Positions 1 through 6,683 of a DNA stretch of 9,855 bases are shown here, one piece after another. The DNA comes from Chitinophagaceae bacterium (GTDB lineage Bacteria; Bacteroidota; Bacteroidia; Chitinophagales; Chitinophagaceae): the NCBI GenBank assembly GCA_947452875.1, contig CANGEZ010000059.1, positions 1-9,855 of the forward strand, in the 5' to 3' direction. Position 1 is the stretch's first letter, and each line of letters begins with the position of its first letter. Below the pieces are notes generated by a model. The model did no database searches. It was not told where the DNA came from and worked only from the letters and a program-made list of their open reading frames with translations. A program made the translations under genes and the position numbers.

Positions 1-341
1 AGCTTTGGGGTATTGAGAATGTTGATGTTGATGATTATAATTTTGATGGCCTTGAGGACTTCTCTGTTTTTGAATCCAGCTATAGCGGACCTAACACTTC
101 AAAGCTTTATTTTCTTTTCGATCCAAAAAACGGGAAGTATTTTAAAAGCACATTTGAAGGTACTTCGCTGGAATTTGACAAGAATAAAAAACGGATTTAT
201 GAAAGCAATCAGTGTTGCGCCGGAAAATACAGTTCCCAGGCTGAATACAAAGTCGTGAACAACAAAATGGTGCGGATAAAAAAATCCTGTTATGAATACA
301 ATGAAAAAACCGAAGATCTTGAAAAAGTAAAATGCGAATAA
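1..341 (+). CDS. XAC2610-like periplasmic protein, 3' part only
   Basis: The reading frame is open from the window edge (codons from position 3) and stops with TAA at 339-341, leaving 112 C-terminal residues; the start lies outside. Near the fragment's N-terminus is an acidic VDVDDYNFDGLEDF stretch (residues 7-20) that resembles a VCBS/FG-GAP-type calcium-binding loop. A LYFLFDPKNGKY segment (35-46), a CC pair (71-72) and a C-terminal Lys/Glu-rich strand follow. This order matches my memory of XAC2610-related proteins. From established knowledge, XAC2610 of Xanthomonas is a periplasmic inhibitor of a secreted lysozyme-like effector. Whether this distant relative inhibits a lysozyme is inference only. 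The real frame differs from an 81-codon ATG-initiated frame over the same bases, which I regard as a shadow. The next gene follows after about 60 bases. Confidence 0.7.
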   Translation, partial: LWGIENVDVDDYNFDGLEDFSVFESSYSGPNTSKLYFLFDPKNGKYFKSTFEGTSLEFDKNKKRIYESNQCCAGKYSSQAEYKVVNNKMVRIKKSCYEYNEKTEDLEKVKCE

Positions 342-403
342 ATTTATCAGGATGATAAAAAACCAACCAATTGATTTACTCGAAAAATAATATTATTAGT
401 GTT

Positions 404-1033
404 TTGAAAAATATTTTCATTTCATTCTCAATTATAACATTTATTATCTCTTGCGGTTTACAGGCCGACAAACCAAATGATATTCCCGCCGTTGATACAT
501 TAGGAGTAACAGCATCTTTGGTTGATGCAACAATTGCCCTGCCCGACACAGCCAATCAATATATTTATGATTTCATGAAAATCGTTATTGCCGAACGACA
601 ATTGAATCTTGGCTTTGGGCTGGCAATCGAGCCTGAACAAAATTGTGATCTTTCTTCGGATGATGCTGTTTTTTTAAAAACATTGTTGATTGAAAAGAAA
701 AATTCGGTGAAAGAATCAGATAGTTTGAACAATTTAATTGTAACATGTAACGAGTTGCCCAAATGTTTTACCAAAGCAGATGTAGAAGATATGTTGCAGC
801 AGAAGAAAGCTTTTTCAACGTTTACTTGGAACAATACAAGACTTGGTTTCAATCCTGATAACAAAAAAAACTGGTATTGTTTTTCTGTTCCTTTATTTTC
901 AAAAGATAGAAAGAAGGCCATCATGATGATTAGAAATTTATGTCCCGGACTTTGCGGCACAGGAAGCACGGTGCTGTTCACAAAGGAAAATAAAAAATGG
1001 TCTTCGGTTGATGTTGGGCAATGGATTCATTAA
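404..1033 (+). CDS. Putative lipoprotein of unknown function
   Basis: No ATG is available before the signal sequence. TTG at 404 gives 209 residues beginning MKNIFISFSIITFIISCG, a classical lipoprotein signal with lipobox Cys at residue 17 followed by Gly. TTG at 371 would add 11 residues and keeps the same lipobox at Cys28; the open frame begins after a stop at 356-358. The mature protein is probably anchored in the envelope and faces the periplasm or cell surface. It has six further cysteines (81, 115, 121, 159, 180, 184), consistent with disulphides. The C-terminal part has the pattern FSVPLFSKDRKKA (160-172), then CPGLCGTGSTVLFTKENKKW (180-199), and ends in QWIH. I have seen similar S-x-P-x-F-S and C-x-x-x-CG-x-G patterns in uncharacterised Bacteroidota lipoproteins but know no function. 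Neighbours on the same strand are also small exported proteins. Confidence 0.75.
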   Translation: MKNIFISFSIITFIISCGLQADKPNDIPAVDTLGVTASLVDATIALPDTANQYIYDFMKIVIAERQLNLGFGLAIEPEQNCDLSSDDAVFLKTLLIEKKNSVKESDSLNNLIVTCNELPKCFTKADVEDMLQQKKAFSTFTWNNTRLGFNPDNKKNWYCFSVPLFSKDRKKAIMMIRNLCPGLCGTGSTVLFTKENKKWSSVDVGQWIH

Positions 1034-1142
1034 GGATAATTTCTTTTGATAAAACATTTAACTATACTTTTTCATTAATAAAACCATTTTAAAAATCAAT
1101 AATAAAGTATATTGTTTACCCAAGCGATAAAACTCCTCCTAC

Positions 1143-1733
1143 ATGACGCTCAATGAATTCATCTCAACATTCGATACAGAAAATTCTATCGTACTTCTTG
1201 AAGGAAAGAGAAACGTTTTGCCCGAGGATCAGAAAAAACTATACGCCTTAGGAAAACTATTAGCCTCTCGAACCTCAAAAATGATTTTCAGAAGTGGCAA
1301 CGCCGAAGGTTCGGATCAATTCTTTTCTGATGGTGTTACCGCTGTTGATAATAAACGATTGCAGGTAATTATTCCGTATTCGGGTCACCGACAAAAAACA
1401 AATAAAGCATACAATACTATTTCATTAGATGATATAAACATTGCTGCCGATCGGGAAGTGGTGATGCAATCAAAAAACAATAAGAAAACAGAAAAGCTAA
1501 TTGATAAGTTTGTAGCCGGCGATAGAAATAAGTTTACCATAAAAGCGGCTTACATCATTCGTGATACCATAAAAGCAATTGGTACAGATGAGGTTGGGCC
1601 GGCGAGTTTTGGAATATTCTACGATGATTTGAAAAGCCCTATGACCGGTGGAACTGGTCATACCATGAATGTTTGTGAACAAAACAACATCCCGCTAATT
1701 GATCAAAGGGTTTGGTTCGATTGGTTGCGGTAA
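1143..1733 (+). CDS. SLOG-family (Rossmann-like) nucleotide-binding protein
   Basis: The protein has 196 residues from ATG 1143, with no signal peptide or membrane segment, so it is probably cytosolic. Its layout fits a SLOG/DprA/LOG-like Rossmann fold. A first strand and loop read SIVLLEGKRNVLP (15-27). A second element reads FRSGNAEGSDQFFSDGV (49-65), matching the SGxAxGxDxxFxxG signature, followed by RLQVIIPYSGHR (72-83). The C-terminal phosphate-binding loop reads MTGGTGHTMNVCEQNNIPLI (167-186), matching GGTGx-(x)n-A/C-x-x-x-xIPV. SLOG domains bind nucleotides or nucleotide-derived ligands and occur in DNA uptake (DprA), cytokinin activation (LOG) and conflict systems. No effector domain is fused here and none is obvious next door, so the ligand and role are unknown. 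It lies between secreted-protein genes, 109 bases after the lipoprotein gene. It could also be a phage- or plasmid-derived accessory gene. Confidence 0.7.
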   Translation: MTLNEFISTFDTENSIVLLEGKRNVLPEDQKKLYALGKLLASRTSKMIFRSGNAEGSDQFFSDGVTAVDNKRLQVIIPYSGHRQKTNKAYNTISLDDINIAADREVVMQSKNNKKTEKLIDKFVAGDRNKFTIKAAYIIRDTIKAIGTDEVGPASFGIFYDDLKSPMTGGTGHTMNVCEQNNIPLIDQRVWFDWLR

Positions 1734-1798
1734 TAAATTAATCTATTTTCTTTTTCTAATCTTTGCTGATTTGTATTTTGGATTATCGAATGTTATTA

Positions 1799-2485
1799 AT
1801 GAATAAGTATTTTACCTTTTTATTTCTGTTTTGCTTTTATAAATCATCAGCTCAATTTGCAATTGTAACCGATGTGGATGGGTATGTCAATATAAGAGAG
1901 GACGCCGATCGCAACAGCAAAGCAATTGATAAGCTTAATAATGGTCATTTGATCTATTGTTTCGAAAACAAAGGCAACTGGACCAATGTTGATTATACCT
2001 ATAACAACAAAGAATGCAACGGCTATATATACAACAACAAATACAAGCCCGTTGATGAGTACATTAAAATTCCCGTTTACAAGCAAACTGGAAACAAGAT
2101 GATTTTAAAAAAAGATTCCATTTCCATAACAATTACAAGCGCTGTGTTTGATAAGAAAAAACATCGATTCAAATATTTGAAAGATTATCCCGACCAAATT
2201 GATCTGATAGACAATAAAAAATACTGGGGAAAAGATGGTGGAACGCCTTCGTCTCAATATGATAAAATCGAAATCAACATTGGCAAAAATTCAATCGCGC
2301 TGCCTGTTGCCGCTCTCGAAGGACTATACGAACCGAATATGTTTTCGGCTACAGCAACTTATGACAATGTCAATGATGTCATTTACATACAAAGCATGAA
2401 CGGCGATGGCGCCGGCGGCTATGAAGTGATTTGGAAAATTGAAAAGGAAGAATACAGAGAAAGACTAGTTGTTTATGGATTTTGA
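1799..2485 (+). CDS. Secreted SH3b-domain protein
   Basis: ATG 1799 gives 228 residues beginning MNKYFTFLFLFCFYKSSAQ, a good Sec signal with probable cleavage near residue 19. The upstream in-frame ATG at 1790 or TTG at 1763 only lengthens the n-region and is less likely. Residues about 22-85 form a bacterial SH3 domain (VDGYVNIREDADRNSKAI, then a NNGH turn, GNWTNVDY and GYIYNNKY). Such domains usually bind peptidoglycan or other wall ligands. The C-terminal half holds WGKDGGTPSSQYDKIEINIG (143-162), an LYEPNMFSATATYD segment (177-190) and the motif NGDGAGGYEVIWKIE (201-215) close to the C-terminal YGF. I recognise the second module only as a recurring uncharacterised unit in Gram-negative secreted proteins. 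Placement in the periplasm is inferred. It follows the SLOG gene by 65 bases on the same strand. Confidence 0.8.
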   Translation: MNKYFTFLFLFCFYKSSAQFAIVTDVDGYVNIREDADRNSKAIDKLNNGHLIYCFENKGNWTNVDYTYNNKECNGYIYNNKYKPVDEYIKIPVYKQTGNKMILKKDSISITITSAVFDKKKHRFKYLKDYPDQIDLIDNKKYWGKDGGTPSSQYDKIEINIGKNSIALPVAALEGLYEPNMFSATATYDNVNDVIYIQSMNGDGAGGYEVIWKIEKEEYRERLVVYGF

Positions 2486-2615
2486 TCGGTTTGTATTTAC
2501 ATTTTTTTAGGGGGTTCATTTGCGATATTACGACAGGAATTATTCATTCCACAAAATGCTTCACCTGATTTCAATGATATTTTATTTAATTATCTTGGCA
2601 CAATTCAAAAGATTT

Positions 2616-3113
2616 ATGAAAGCAGCAATATTTGTTATTTTTTTCTTTTCTTTTCAAAATTGTTTTTCCCAACAACTGTTACTTCCTAATGAAGAAGCTG
2701 TTTTTTCTTTTAATTTAAAAAATGGCAAAACGATGATGTTGGCCAAAGAAAAGAAAAACGGCTATCTTGTTTATCGCTTCGGCAAAGACAATAAAATTGA
2801 TTTTGAATTTCCCGAGAGAGATTCACTGAGTTTTAAAAAGTTCAGTTACAATTTTTATTTCAGAGGTGGTGGTAAAGAAAATGCAGGCATTGATATTGAC
2901 AATTTGTTTTTTGAAAATGCAGGTTATCATTATACCGTCTATTCTGTTTATAGTGCCGAAGACGAATCGCTGTCGAGTGGAATTATTGTTTTAGATAAGA
3001 ACAATAAACAAACTAAACTAACCGCTGTTAAAGGAAGCGAGATGGGTAGTTTGCAAGATTTTAGAACCAATGACATGATCAAAATTGATTTGGAAACGGG
3101 TTTGGATTTTTAA
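2616..3113 (+). CDS. Small secreted protein of unknown function (FRGGG motif)
   Basis: ATG 2616 gives 165 residues with a Sec signal MKAAIFVIFFFSFQNCFSQQ, probably cut around residues 18-20. The same frame can be opened at TTG 2520, adding 32 residues, but that would bury the signal peptide, so I prefer 2616. A Cys at residue 16 is not followed by the small residues expected of a lipobox, so I call it secreted rather than lipidated. The mature part looks mainly beta-stranded. Its most conserved-looking element is YNFYFRGGGKENAGIDIDNL (78-97), then FFENAGYHYTVYSVYSAED (98-116) and GIIVLDKNNKQTKL (122-135). I recall the RGGG-x-x-N-x-G-x-D-(I/L)-x-x-(L/I)-x-F pattern from uncharacterised proteins in several phyla, but assign no function. 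The DUF1801 gene starts 20 bases after the stop, so the two are probably co-transcribed. Confidence 0.75.
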   Translation: MKAAIFVIFFFSFQNCFSQQLLLPNEEAVFSFNLKNGKTMMLAKEKKNGYLVYRFGKDNKIDFEFPERDSLSFKKFSYNFYFRGGGKENAGIDIDNLFFENAGYHYTVYSVYSAEDESLSSGIIVLDKNNKQTKLTAVKGSEMGSLQDFRTNDMIKIDLETGLDF

Positions 3114-3133
3114 ATTTTTTATGCTGATTTCAA

Positions 3134-3790
3134 ATGACAAAAAATAATACCGGAGCAGATTTTTTTTTCCTGAATGGGTGCATGCGTTGTAAATACGGGG
3201 CAACACCAATGTGCAAGGTGAACAAATGGAAAACCGAATTAAGCTTGTTAAGAAAAATATTATTGGAAACAAGCCTGATTGAAGAGATTAAATGGGGTGT
3301 TGCCTGTTATACGCTTAACAACAAAAATCTAATAATGATAAGCGCGTTTAAAGATTATGCTTGCATCAGTTTTTTTAACGGCTCATTATTGCTTGATAAA
3401 ATGAAGTTGCTAGACAAACATGGAGAGCGCTCACAATCTTTAAGGATAATTAAATTTACTGATCACAAAGAAATTACAAAGCAATCCAAAATAATAAACG
3501 CCTATATCTCTGAGGCTATCAATAATGAACTGTCCGGAAAAAAAGTCATCATCAAAAAAGAAGCAGAACCTTTTCCTGAAGAATTGACTCAGATGCTGGA
3601 AAATGACAAGGCGCTTAAAAAGGCTTTTCTTTCATTAACACCCGGAAGAATCAGGGGTTATGTAATTTATTTTTCTTCGGCTAAACAACCTGCAACAAGA
3701 ATTTCCAGAATTGAAAAATGCACTGAAAAAATTTTAAAGGGTGAAGGTTTAAATGACGACTATAAGAAAAACAACAAAAATCAAGATTAA
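3134..3790 (+). CDS. DUF1801 / YdeI-OmdA family protein with N-terminal Cys cluster
   Basis: The protein has 218 residues with no export signal. The N-terminus has a Cys cluster, GCMRCKYGATPMCKVNKW (15-32: C16-x2-C19-x7-C27). A DUF1801 domain follows at about 33-130 (WKTELSLLRKILLE, then EEIKWGVACYTLNNKNLIMI, SAFKDYACISFFNGSLL and IINAYISEAIN). A C-terminal YdeI/OmdA-type segment spans about 147-205 (FPEELTQMLENDKALKKAF, then TPGRIRGYVIYFSSAKQPAT and RISRIEKCTEKILKG). YdeI-type proteins have been linked to envelope-associated stress protection and antimicrobial resistance in enterobacteria, but the molecular activity is not established. The Cys cluster could bind a metal, which is inference. 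Family assignment is strong and function weak. The short 20-base spacing from the preceding gene suggests one transcript. An 82-base gap before the asnS promoter region ends this block. Confidence 0.88.
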   Translation: MTKNNTGADFFFLNGCMRCKYGATPMCKVNKWKTELSLLRKILLETSLIEEIKWGVACYTLNNKNLIMISAFKDYACISFFNGSLLLDKMKLLDKHGERSQSLRIIKFTDHKEITKQSKIINAYISEAINNELSGKKVIIKKEAEPFPEELTQMLENDKALKKAFLSLTPGRIRGYVIYFSSAKQPATRISRIEKCTEKILKGEGLNDDYKKNNKNQD

Positions 3791-3867
3791 ACTGTAATCC
3801 GTTGTTTCTTTATAAATTATAGCCACAAAAGGAAACAATAAAGTATCATTTTTGAAAAGGTAATTTC

Positions 3868-3875
3868 TATCTTTG
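3868..3875 (+). promoter_or_regulatory. Probable -7 promoter element of asnS
   Basis: TATCTTTG is an exact match to the Bacteroidota -7 consensus TAnnTTTG and lies 18 bases before the asnS ATG, implying a leader of only about a dozen bases. The expected -33 TTG is not well placed: the nearest TTTG (3851-3854) leaves 13 bases instead of about 17-23. The promoter call therefore rests on the -7 box and its position alone. Confidence 0.5.
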
Positions 3876-3893
3876 CCGAGCAAATCAATAAAC

Positions 3894-5336
3894 ATGTTTA
3901 ATAAAAGAACCAGAATTAAAGACTTATTGCAATCCGACAAGGTGAATTACCAAACTACTGTTATGGGTTGGGTAAGAACCTTTAGAAACAATCAGTTCAT
4001 TGCACTTAATGATGGCAGTACCAATAATAATCTTCAGGTTGTTGTGGCTTTGGGTTCTTTGGATGAAACAACTTTAAAAAGAATTACTACCGGTGCGTGT
4101 ATCAAGGCTGTTGGAGAAATTATTCCTTCTTTAGGTAAAGGCCAAAAAGTAGAGTTAACAGCAACTTCCGTTGAGATACTTGGCGACAGTGATGCAGAAA
4201 AATTTCCTTTGCAACCCAAAAAACATAGCCTTGAATTTTTACGTGAAATCGCTCACCTGCGATTTAGAACAAACACATTTGGTGCGGTGTTCAGAGTAAG
4301 ACATTCTTTAGCTTTTGCGATTCATGAGTTTTTTAATAAAAAAGGGTTTGTGTATTTACATACACCAATCGTTACCGCGAGCGATGCTGAAGGTGCGGGC
4401 GAAATGTTTAAAGTAACCACCTTGCCTTTAGATGGAACTGCTCCTAAAAACGAAGATGGTTCAATTAACTTCAAAGAAGATTTTTTTGGAAGAAGTACAA
4501 ACCTCACCGTTAGTGGTCAACTTGAGGGAGAATTGGCAGCCATGGCTTTCAGTGATATTTATACTTTTGGTCCAACTTTCAGAGCAGAGAATAGTAATAC
4601 AACACGCCACCTTGCTGAGTTTTGGATGATTGAACCAGAAATGGCTTTTTCTGATTTGGAAGATAACATGAATCTGGCTGAAGAATTCATTAAGTATATC
4701 ATCCGTTATGCCATGGAGCACAACAAAGAAGATTTAGAATTTTTAACCCAGCGTTTGGATGAAGAAGAAAAGCAGAAGCCCCAAAACGATAGAAGTGAAA
4801 TGGGTTTGTTGCAAAAATTAGAGTTTGTTGTCAATAATGATTTTGAAAGAATCACCTACACAGAAGCAATAGACATTTTAAAAGAAAGCAATCACAACAA
4901 GAAAAAGAAATTCAATTATCTCATTGATAAGTGGGGCGTTGATTTGCAAAGCGAACACGAAAGATATCTAGTAGAAAAACATTTTAAAAAGCCCGTTATC
5001 TTAACAAACTATCCAAAAGAAATAAAAGCGTTTTACATGCGCCAGAATGATGATGGAAAAACAGTAGCGGCTATGGATATTCTTGCTCCAGGTATCGGAG
5101 AAATTGTTGGTGGTTCACAAAGAGAAGAGCGTTATGATAAGCTCACCGAAAGAATGACCGAAATGCATATTCCTTTAGAAGAATTGGATTGGTATTTAGA
5201 TACCAGAAGATTCGGGGCTTGTCCACACGCGGGCTTTGGACTTGGCTTTGAAAGAATTGTACAATTTGTAACCGGTATGGGAAATATCAGAGACGTAATT
5301 CCTTTTCCGCGTTATCCAAAAAGCGCATCGTTTTAA
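3894..5336 (+). CDS. asnS: Asparaginyl-tRNA synthetase
   Basis: This cytosolic class II enzyme charges tRNA-Asn with asparagine using ATP. ATG 3894 gives 480 residues, close to the usual bacterial length of about 465-480. An upstream TTG at 3873 would overlap the -7 promoter box and is rejected. An OB-fold anticodon-binding domain occupies about 10-110 (TTVMGWVRTFRNNQFIALND at 21-40). The class II core follows: motif 1 region FFNKKGFVYLHTPIVTASDA (146-165); the aspartate/asparagine enzyme signature VSGQLEGELAAMAF (206-219); motif 2 FRAENSNTTRHLAEFWMIEP (229-248); and motif 3 GFGLGFERIVQFVTG (447-461). The C-terminal IRDVIPFPRYPKSASF end is characteristic of the family. The sequence distinguishes AsnRS from AspRS by the H/N-terminal insertion pattern and the PRYPKSA end. 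A strong hairpin terminator follows the stop within about 10 bases, so the gene is probably monocistronic. Confidence 0.97.
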   Translation: MFNKRTRIKDLLQSDKVNYQTTVMGWVRTFRNNQFIALNDGSTNNNLQVVVALGSLDETTLKRITTGACIKAVGEIIPSLGKGQKVELTATSVEILGDSDAEKFPLQPKKHSLEFLREIAHLRFRTNTFGAVFRVRHSLAFAIHEFFNKKGFVYLHTPIVTASDAEGAGEMFKVTTLPLDGTAPKNEDGSINFKEDFFGRSTNLTVSGQLEGELAAMAFSDIYTFGPTFRAENSNTTRHLAEFWMIEPEMAFSDLEDNMNLAEEFIKYIIRYAMEHNKEDLEFLTQRLDEEEKQKPQNDRSEMGLLQKLEFVVNNDFERITYTEAIDILKESNHNKKKKFNYLIDKWGVDLQSEHERYLVEKHFKKPVILTNYPKEIKAFYMRQNDDGKTVAAMDILAPGIGEIVGGSQREERYDKLTERMTEMHIPLEELDWYLDTRRFGACPHAGFGLGFERIVQFVTGMGNIRDVIPFPRYPKSASF

Positions 5337-5345
5337 AATATTTAT

Positions 5346-5372
5346 ACCGCAGCAAAAATCTGCGGTTTTTTT
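5346..5372 (+). terminator. Intrinsic terminator of asnS
   Basis: A 7-bp perfect stem, ACCGCAG (5346-5352) with CTGCGGT (5360-5366), closes a 7-base A-rich loop. It is followed by a run of seven T (5366-5372). It begins 9 bases after the asnS stop codon, which is classical Rho-independent geometry for the + strand. Confidence 0.92.
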
Positions 5373-5418
5373 ATGTCTTACAATTCCTACATTTACTCAC
5401 CGTTAATTTATTTTACAA

Positions 5419-6510
5419 ATGAAAGGAAAAAAATACCTCGATTATTTATTCAATCCGCTTGATATTCTCAGAACCAAAGAAGTGTTGCAGGTAAACCCTA
5501 CCGTTATTTATGAAAGAAAAGAAGCCACAAGGACTAACATTTACATTCATGAATACGACAACAATAATTTACTTTCAAAAGAAATAGAAAATATTGAAGA
5601 TTGTTATAAACACGTAAACACTCCTGAGGTTACTTGGATTAACATCGACGGCATAAAAAAATCTGATGTTGAAAATCTTGCAGAACATTTTAATATACAT
5701 CAATTGATTGTGGAAGATATTTTGAGTTTAGGGCAAAGACCTAAAATGGATCAAATTAATGGGCTGTTATTTTGTGTATTGAATATGCTTTATTTCAATG
5801 AAAAAGAAGCAACGGTAGAATCGGAGCAAATCAGCATTGTGCTTGGAAAAAACTTTGTCATCAGTTTTCAGGAGGATGAATCAAGAGATGTATTTAATGG
5901 AGTACGTGAAAAAATAAAAATCAACGGAAGTAAAATCAGACAAAACAAAGCCGATTTTTTATACTATGCAATAATTGATGCGATTGTAGATCATTATTAT
6001 TTGGTGATGGAAAAGCTCGGCGAAAGAATTGAACAGCTTGAAGAAGACATCATCAAATATTCAAGCAATAAAACCTTGGTTAAGATAAACAACCTTCGAA
6101 AGGAAATGATTTTATTGAAAAGAAGTATTGGTCCAGTGCGCGATTTGATACATGGTATTCTAAGAAGCGAAAACGAATTGATTGAAGACAAAACTGAAAA
6201 ATATTTTAAAGATGTGTATGACCACATTGTTCAAGCAAATGACCTTGCAGAAAACTATCGTGATATCATGATCAATATTCACGACTTATATATGAGTAAT
6301 GTGAATCTTAAATTAAATGAGTCGATGAAAGTAATGGCGATTGTTACTTGTTTACTTGCGCCTGCAACTGTTATTGGCGGGATCTTTGGTATGAACTTCG
6401 AAAGAATTCCGCTACTTCATAATAAATGGGGGTTTTTTATTTCTGTTGGTTTGATGATTTTAATTCCGGTATGGATGATGAGATATTTTAAGAGGAAGAA
6501 TTGGTTTTAA
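5419..6510 (+). CDS. corA: CorA-type Mg2+/Co2+ transporter
   Basis: This 363-residue inner-membrane protein forms pentameric divalent-cation channels in the CorA family. The N-terminal cytosolic alpha/beta domain (about 1-170) contains VTWINIDGIKKSDVENLAEH (71-90) and the conserved QRPKMDQINGLLFCVLNML stretch (106-124). A long charged stalk helix follows (about 190-300, including LGERIEQLEEDIIKY). Two C-terminal membrane helices flank the signature: TM1 at about 304-323, then GGIFGMN (320-326, GMN selectivity motif 324-326), then TM2 at about 336-354. The protein ends with a basic tail (RYFKRKNWF). The periplasmic loop is FERIPLLHNKWG. It follows the asnS terminator by about 47 bases and needs its own promoter; TACATTTA (5388-5395) is a one-mismatch -7 candidate without a clear -33 partner. 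It is convergent with the DUF2480 gene. Confidence 0.96.
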   Translation: MKGKKYLDYLFNPLDILRTKEVLQVNPTVIYERKEATRTNIYIHEYDNNNLLSKEIENIEDCYKHVNTPEVTWINIDGIKKSDVENLAEHFNIHQLIVEDILSLGQRPKMDQINGLLFCVLNMLYFNEKEATVESEQISIVLGKNFVISFQEDESRDVFNGVREKIKINGSKIRQNKADFLYYAIIDAIVDHYYLVMEKLGERIEQLEEDIIKYSSNKTLVKINNLRKEMILLKRSIGPVRDLIHGILRSENELIEDKTEKYFKDVYDHIVQANDLAENYRDIMINIHDLYMSNVNLKLNESMKVMAIVTCLLAPATVIGGIFGMNFERIPLLHNKWGFFISVGLMILIPVWMMRYFKRKNWF

Positions 6511-6526
6511 GTCGTTTATTTTAGAA

Positions 6527-6550
6527 GCGATATTGCAATATCGCAATATT
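6527..6550. repeat. Three tandem 8-bp units containing an 18-bp perfect palindrome
   Basis: Three head-to-tail units of pattern GCRATATY occur: GCGATATT (6527-6534), GCAATATC (6535-6542) and GCAATATT (6543-6550). The first 18 bases (6527-6544) form a perfect palindrome centred on the TGCA between 6534 and 6537. It lies 17 bases after the corA stop. It could be a protein-binding site or a hairpin acting in 3' end formation of corA, but no T-run follows directly. Confidence 0.75.
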
Positions 6551-6583
6551 ACGTGTTCTCACTTCGAACAGCCAAATATTTCG

Positions 6584-6620
6584 ACTAAATAAAATTCAGT
6601 ACCACTAAATTTTATTTAGT
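6584..6620. terminator. Large inverted repeat between convergent genes, possible bidirectional terminator
   Basis: A 13-bp perfect stem, ACTAAATAAAATT (6584-6596) with AATTTTATTTAGT (6608-6620), closes an 11-base loop. The loop can add a further AGT/ACT pairing after one mismatch. Each half is itself near-palindromic (6604-6620 is ACTAAAT-TTT-ATTTAGT). Its position between the 3' ends of corA (+) and the DUF2480 gene (-) suggests a shared terminator. The stem is AT-rich and no clean U-tract follows on either strand, so terminator function is inferred mainly from position. The rest of 6511-6683 holds only the 8-bp repeat cluster and a T-run around 6658-6665. Confidence 0.55.
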
Positions 6621-6683
6621 GTCAAAATCGTCTCTTTCTCCAAAAATTGTTTATGTATTTTTTTTAATCTGAAGTCACAACCA

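Noticed and set aside
13..258. An 81-codon ATG-initiated frame at the left edge
   Set aside because: The frame starting at position 3 is open to 341 and reads a coherent XAC2610-like protein; the 81-codon frame is an overlapping shadow.
1063..1111. Inverted repeat TATACTTT / AAAGTATA before the SLOG gene, and a near -7 box TACTTTTT at 1065-1072
   Set aside because: The arms are 33 bases apart in very AT-rich DNA and the box has a mismatch; both are plausible by chance.
2520..2615. TTG start adding 32 residues to the FRGGG protein
   Set aside because: It would place a second hydrophobic stretch before a clear Sec signal starting at ATG 2616.
342..3133. Cassette-array (integron-like) organisation of the small genes
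   Set aside because: I looked for recurring attC-like inverted repeats in the spacers and found none; spacers differ in length and sequence.
3802..3838. Inverted repeat TTGTTTC / GAAACAA after the DUF1801 gene
   Set aside because: The 7-bp arms are 23 bases apart and AT-rich; too weak to call a terminator.
1101..3846. Shared 10-mer AATAAAGTAT at 1101-1110 and 3837-3846
   Set aside because: Short AT-only-biased match upstream of two unrelated genes, with no flanking similarity.
3873..3893. TTG start for asnS giving seven extra residues
   Set aside because: The TTG lies inside the exact TAnnTTTG promoter element at 3868-3875, and ATG 3894 gives the normal family N-terminus.
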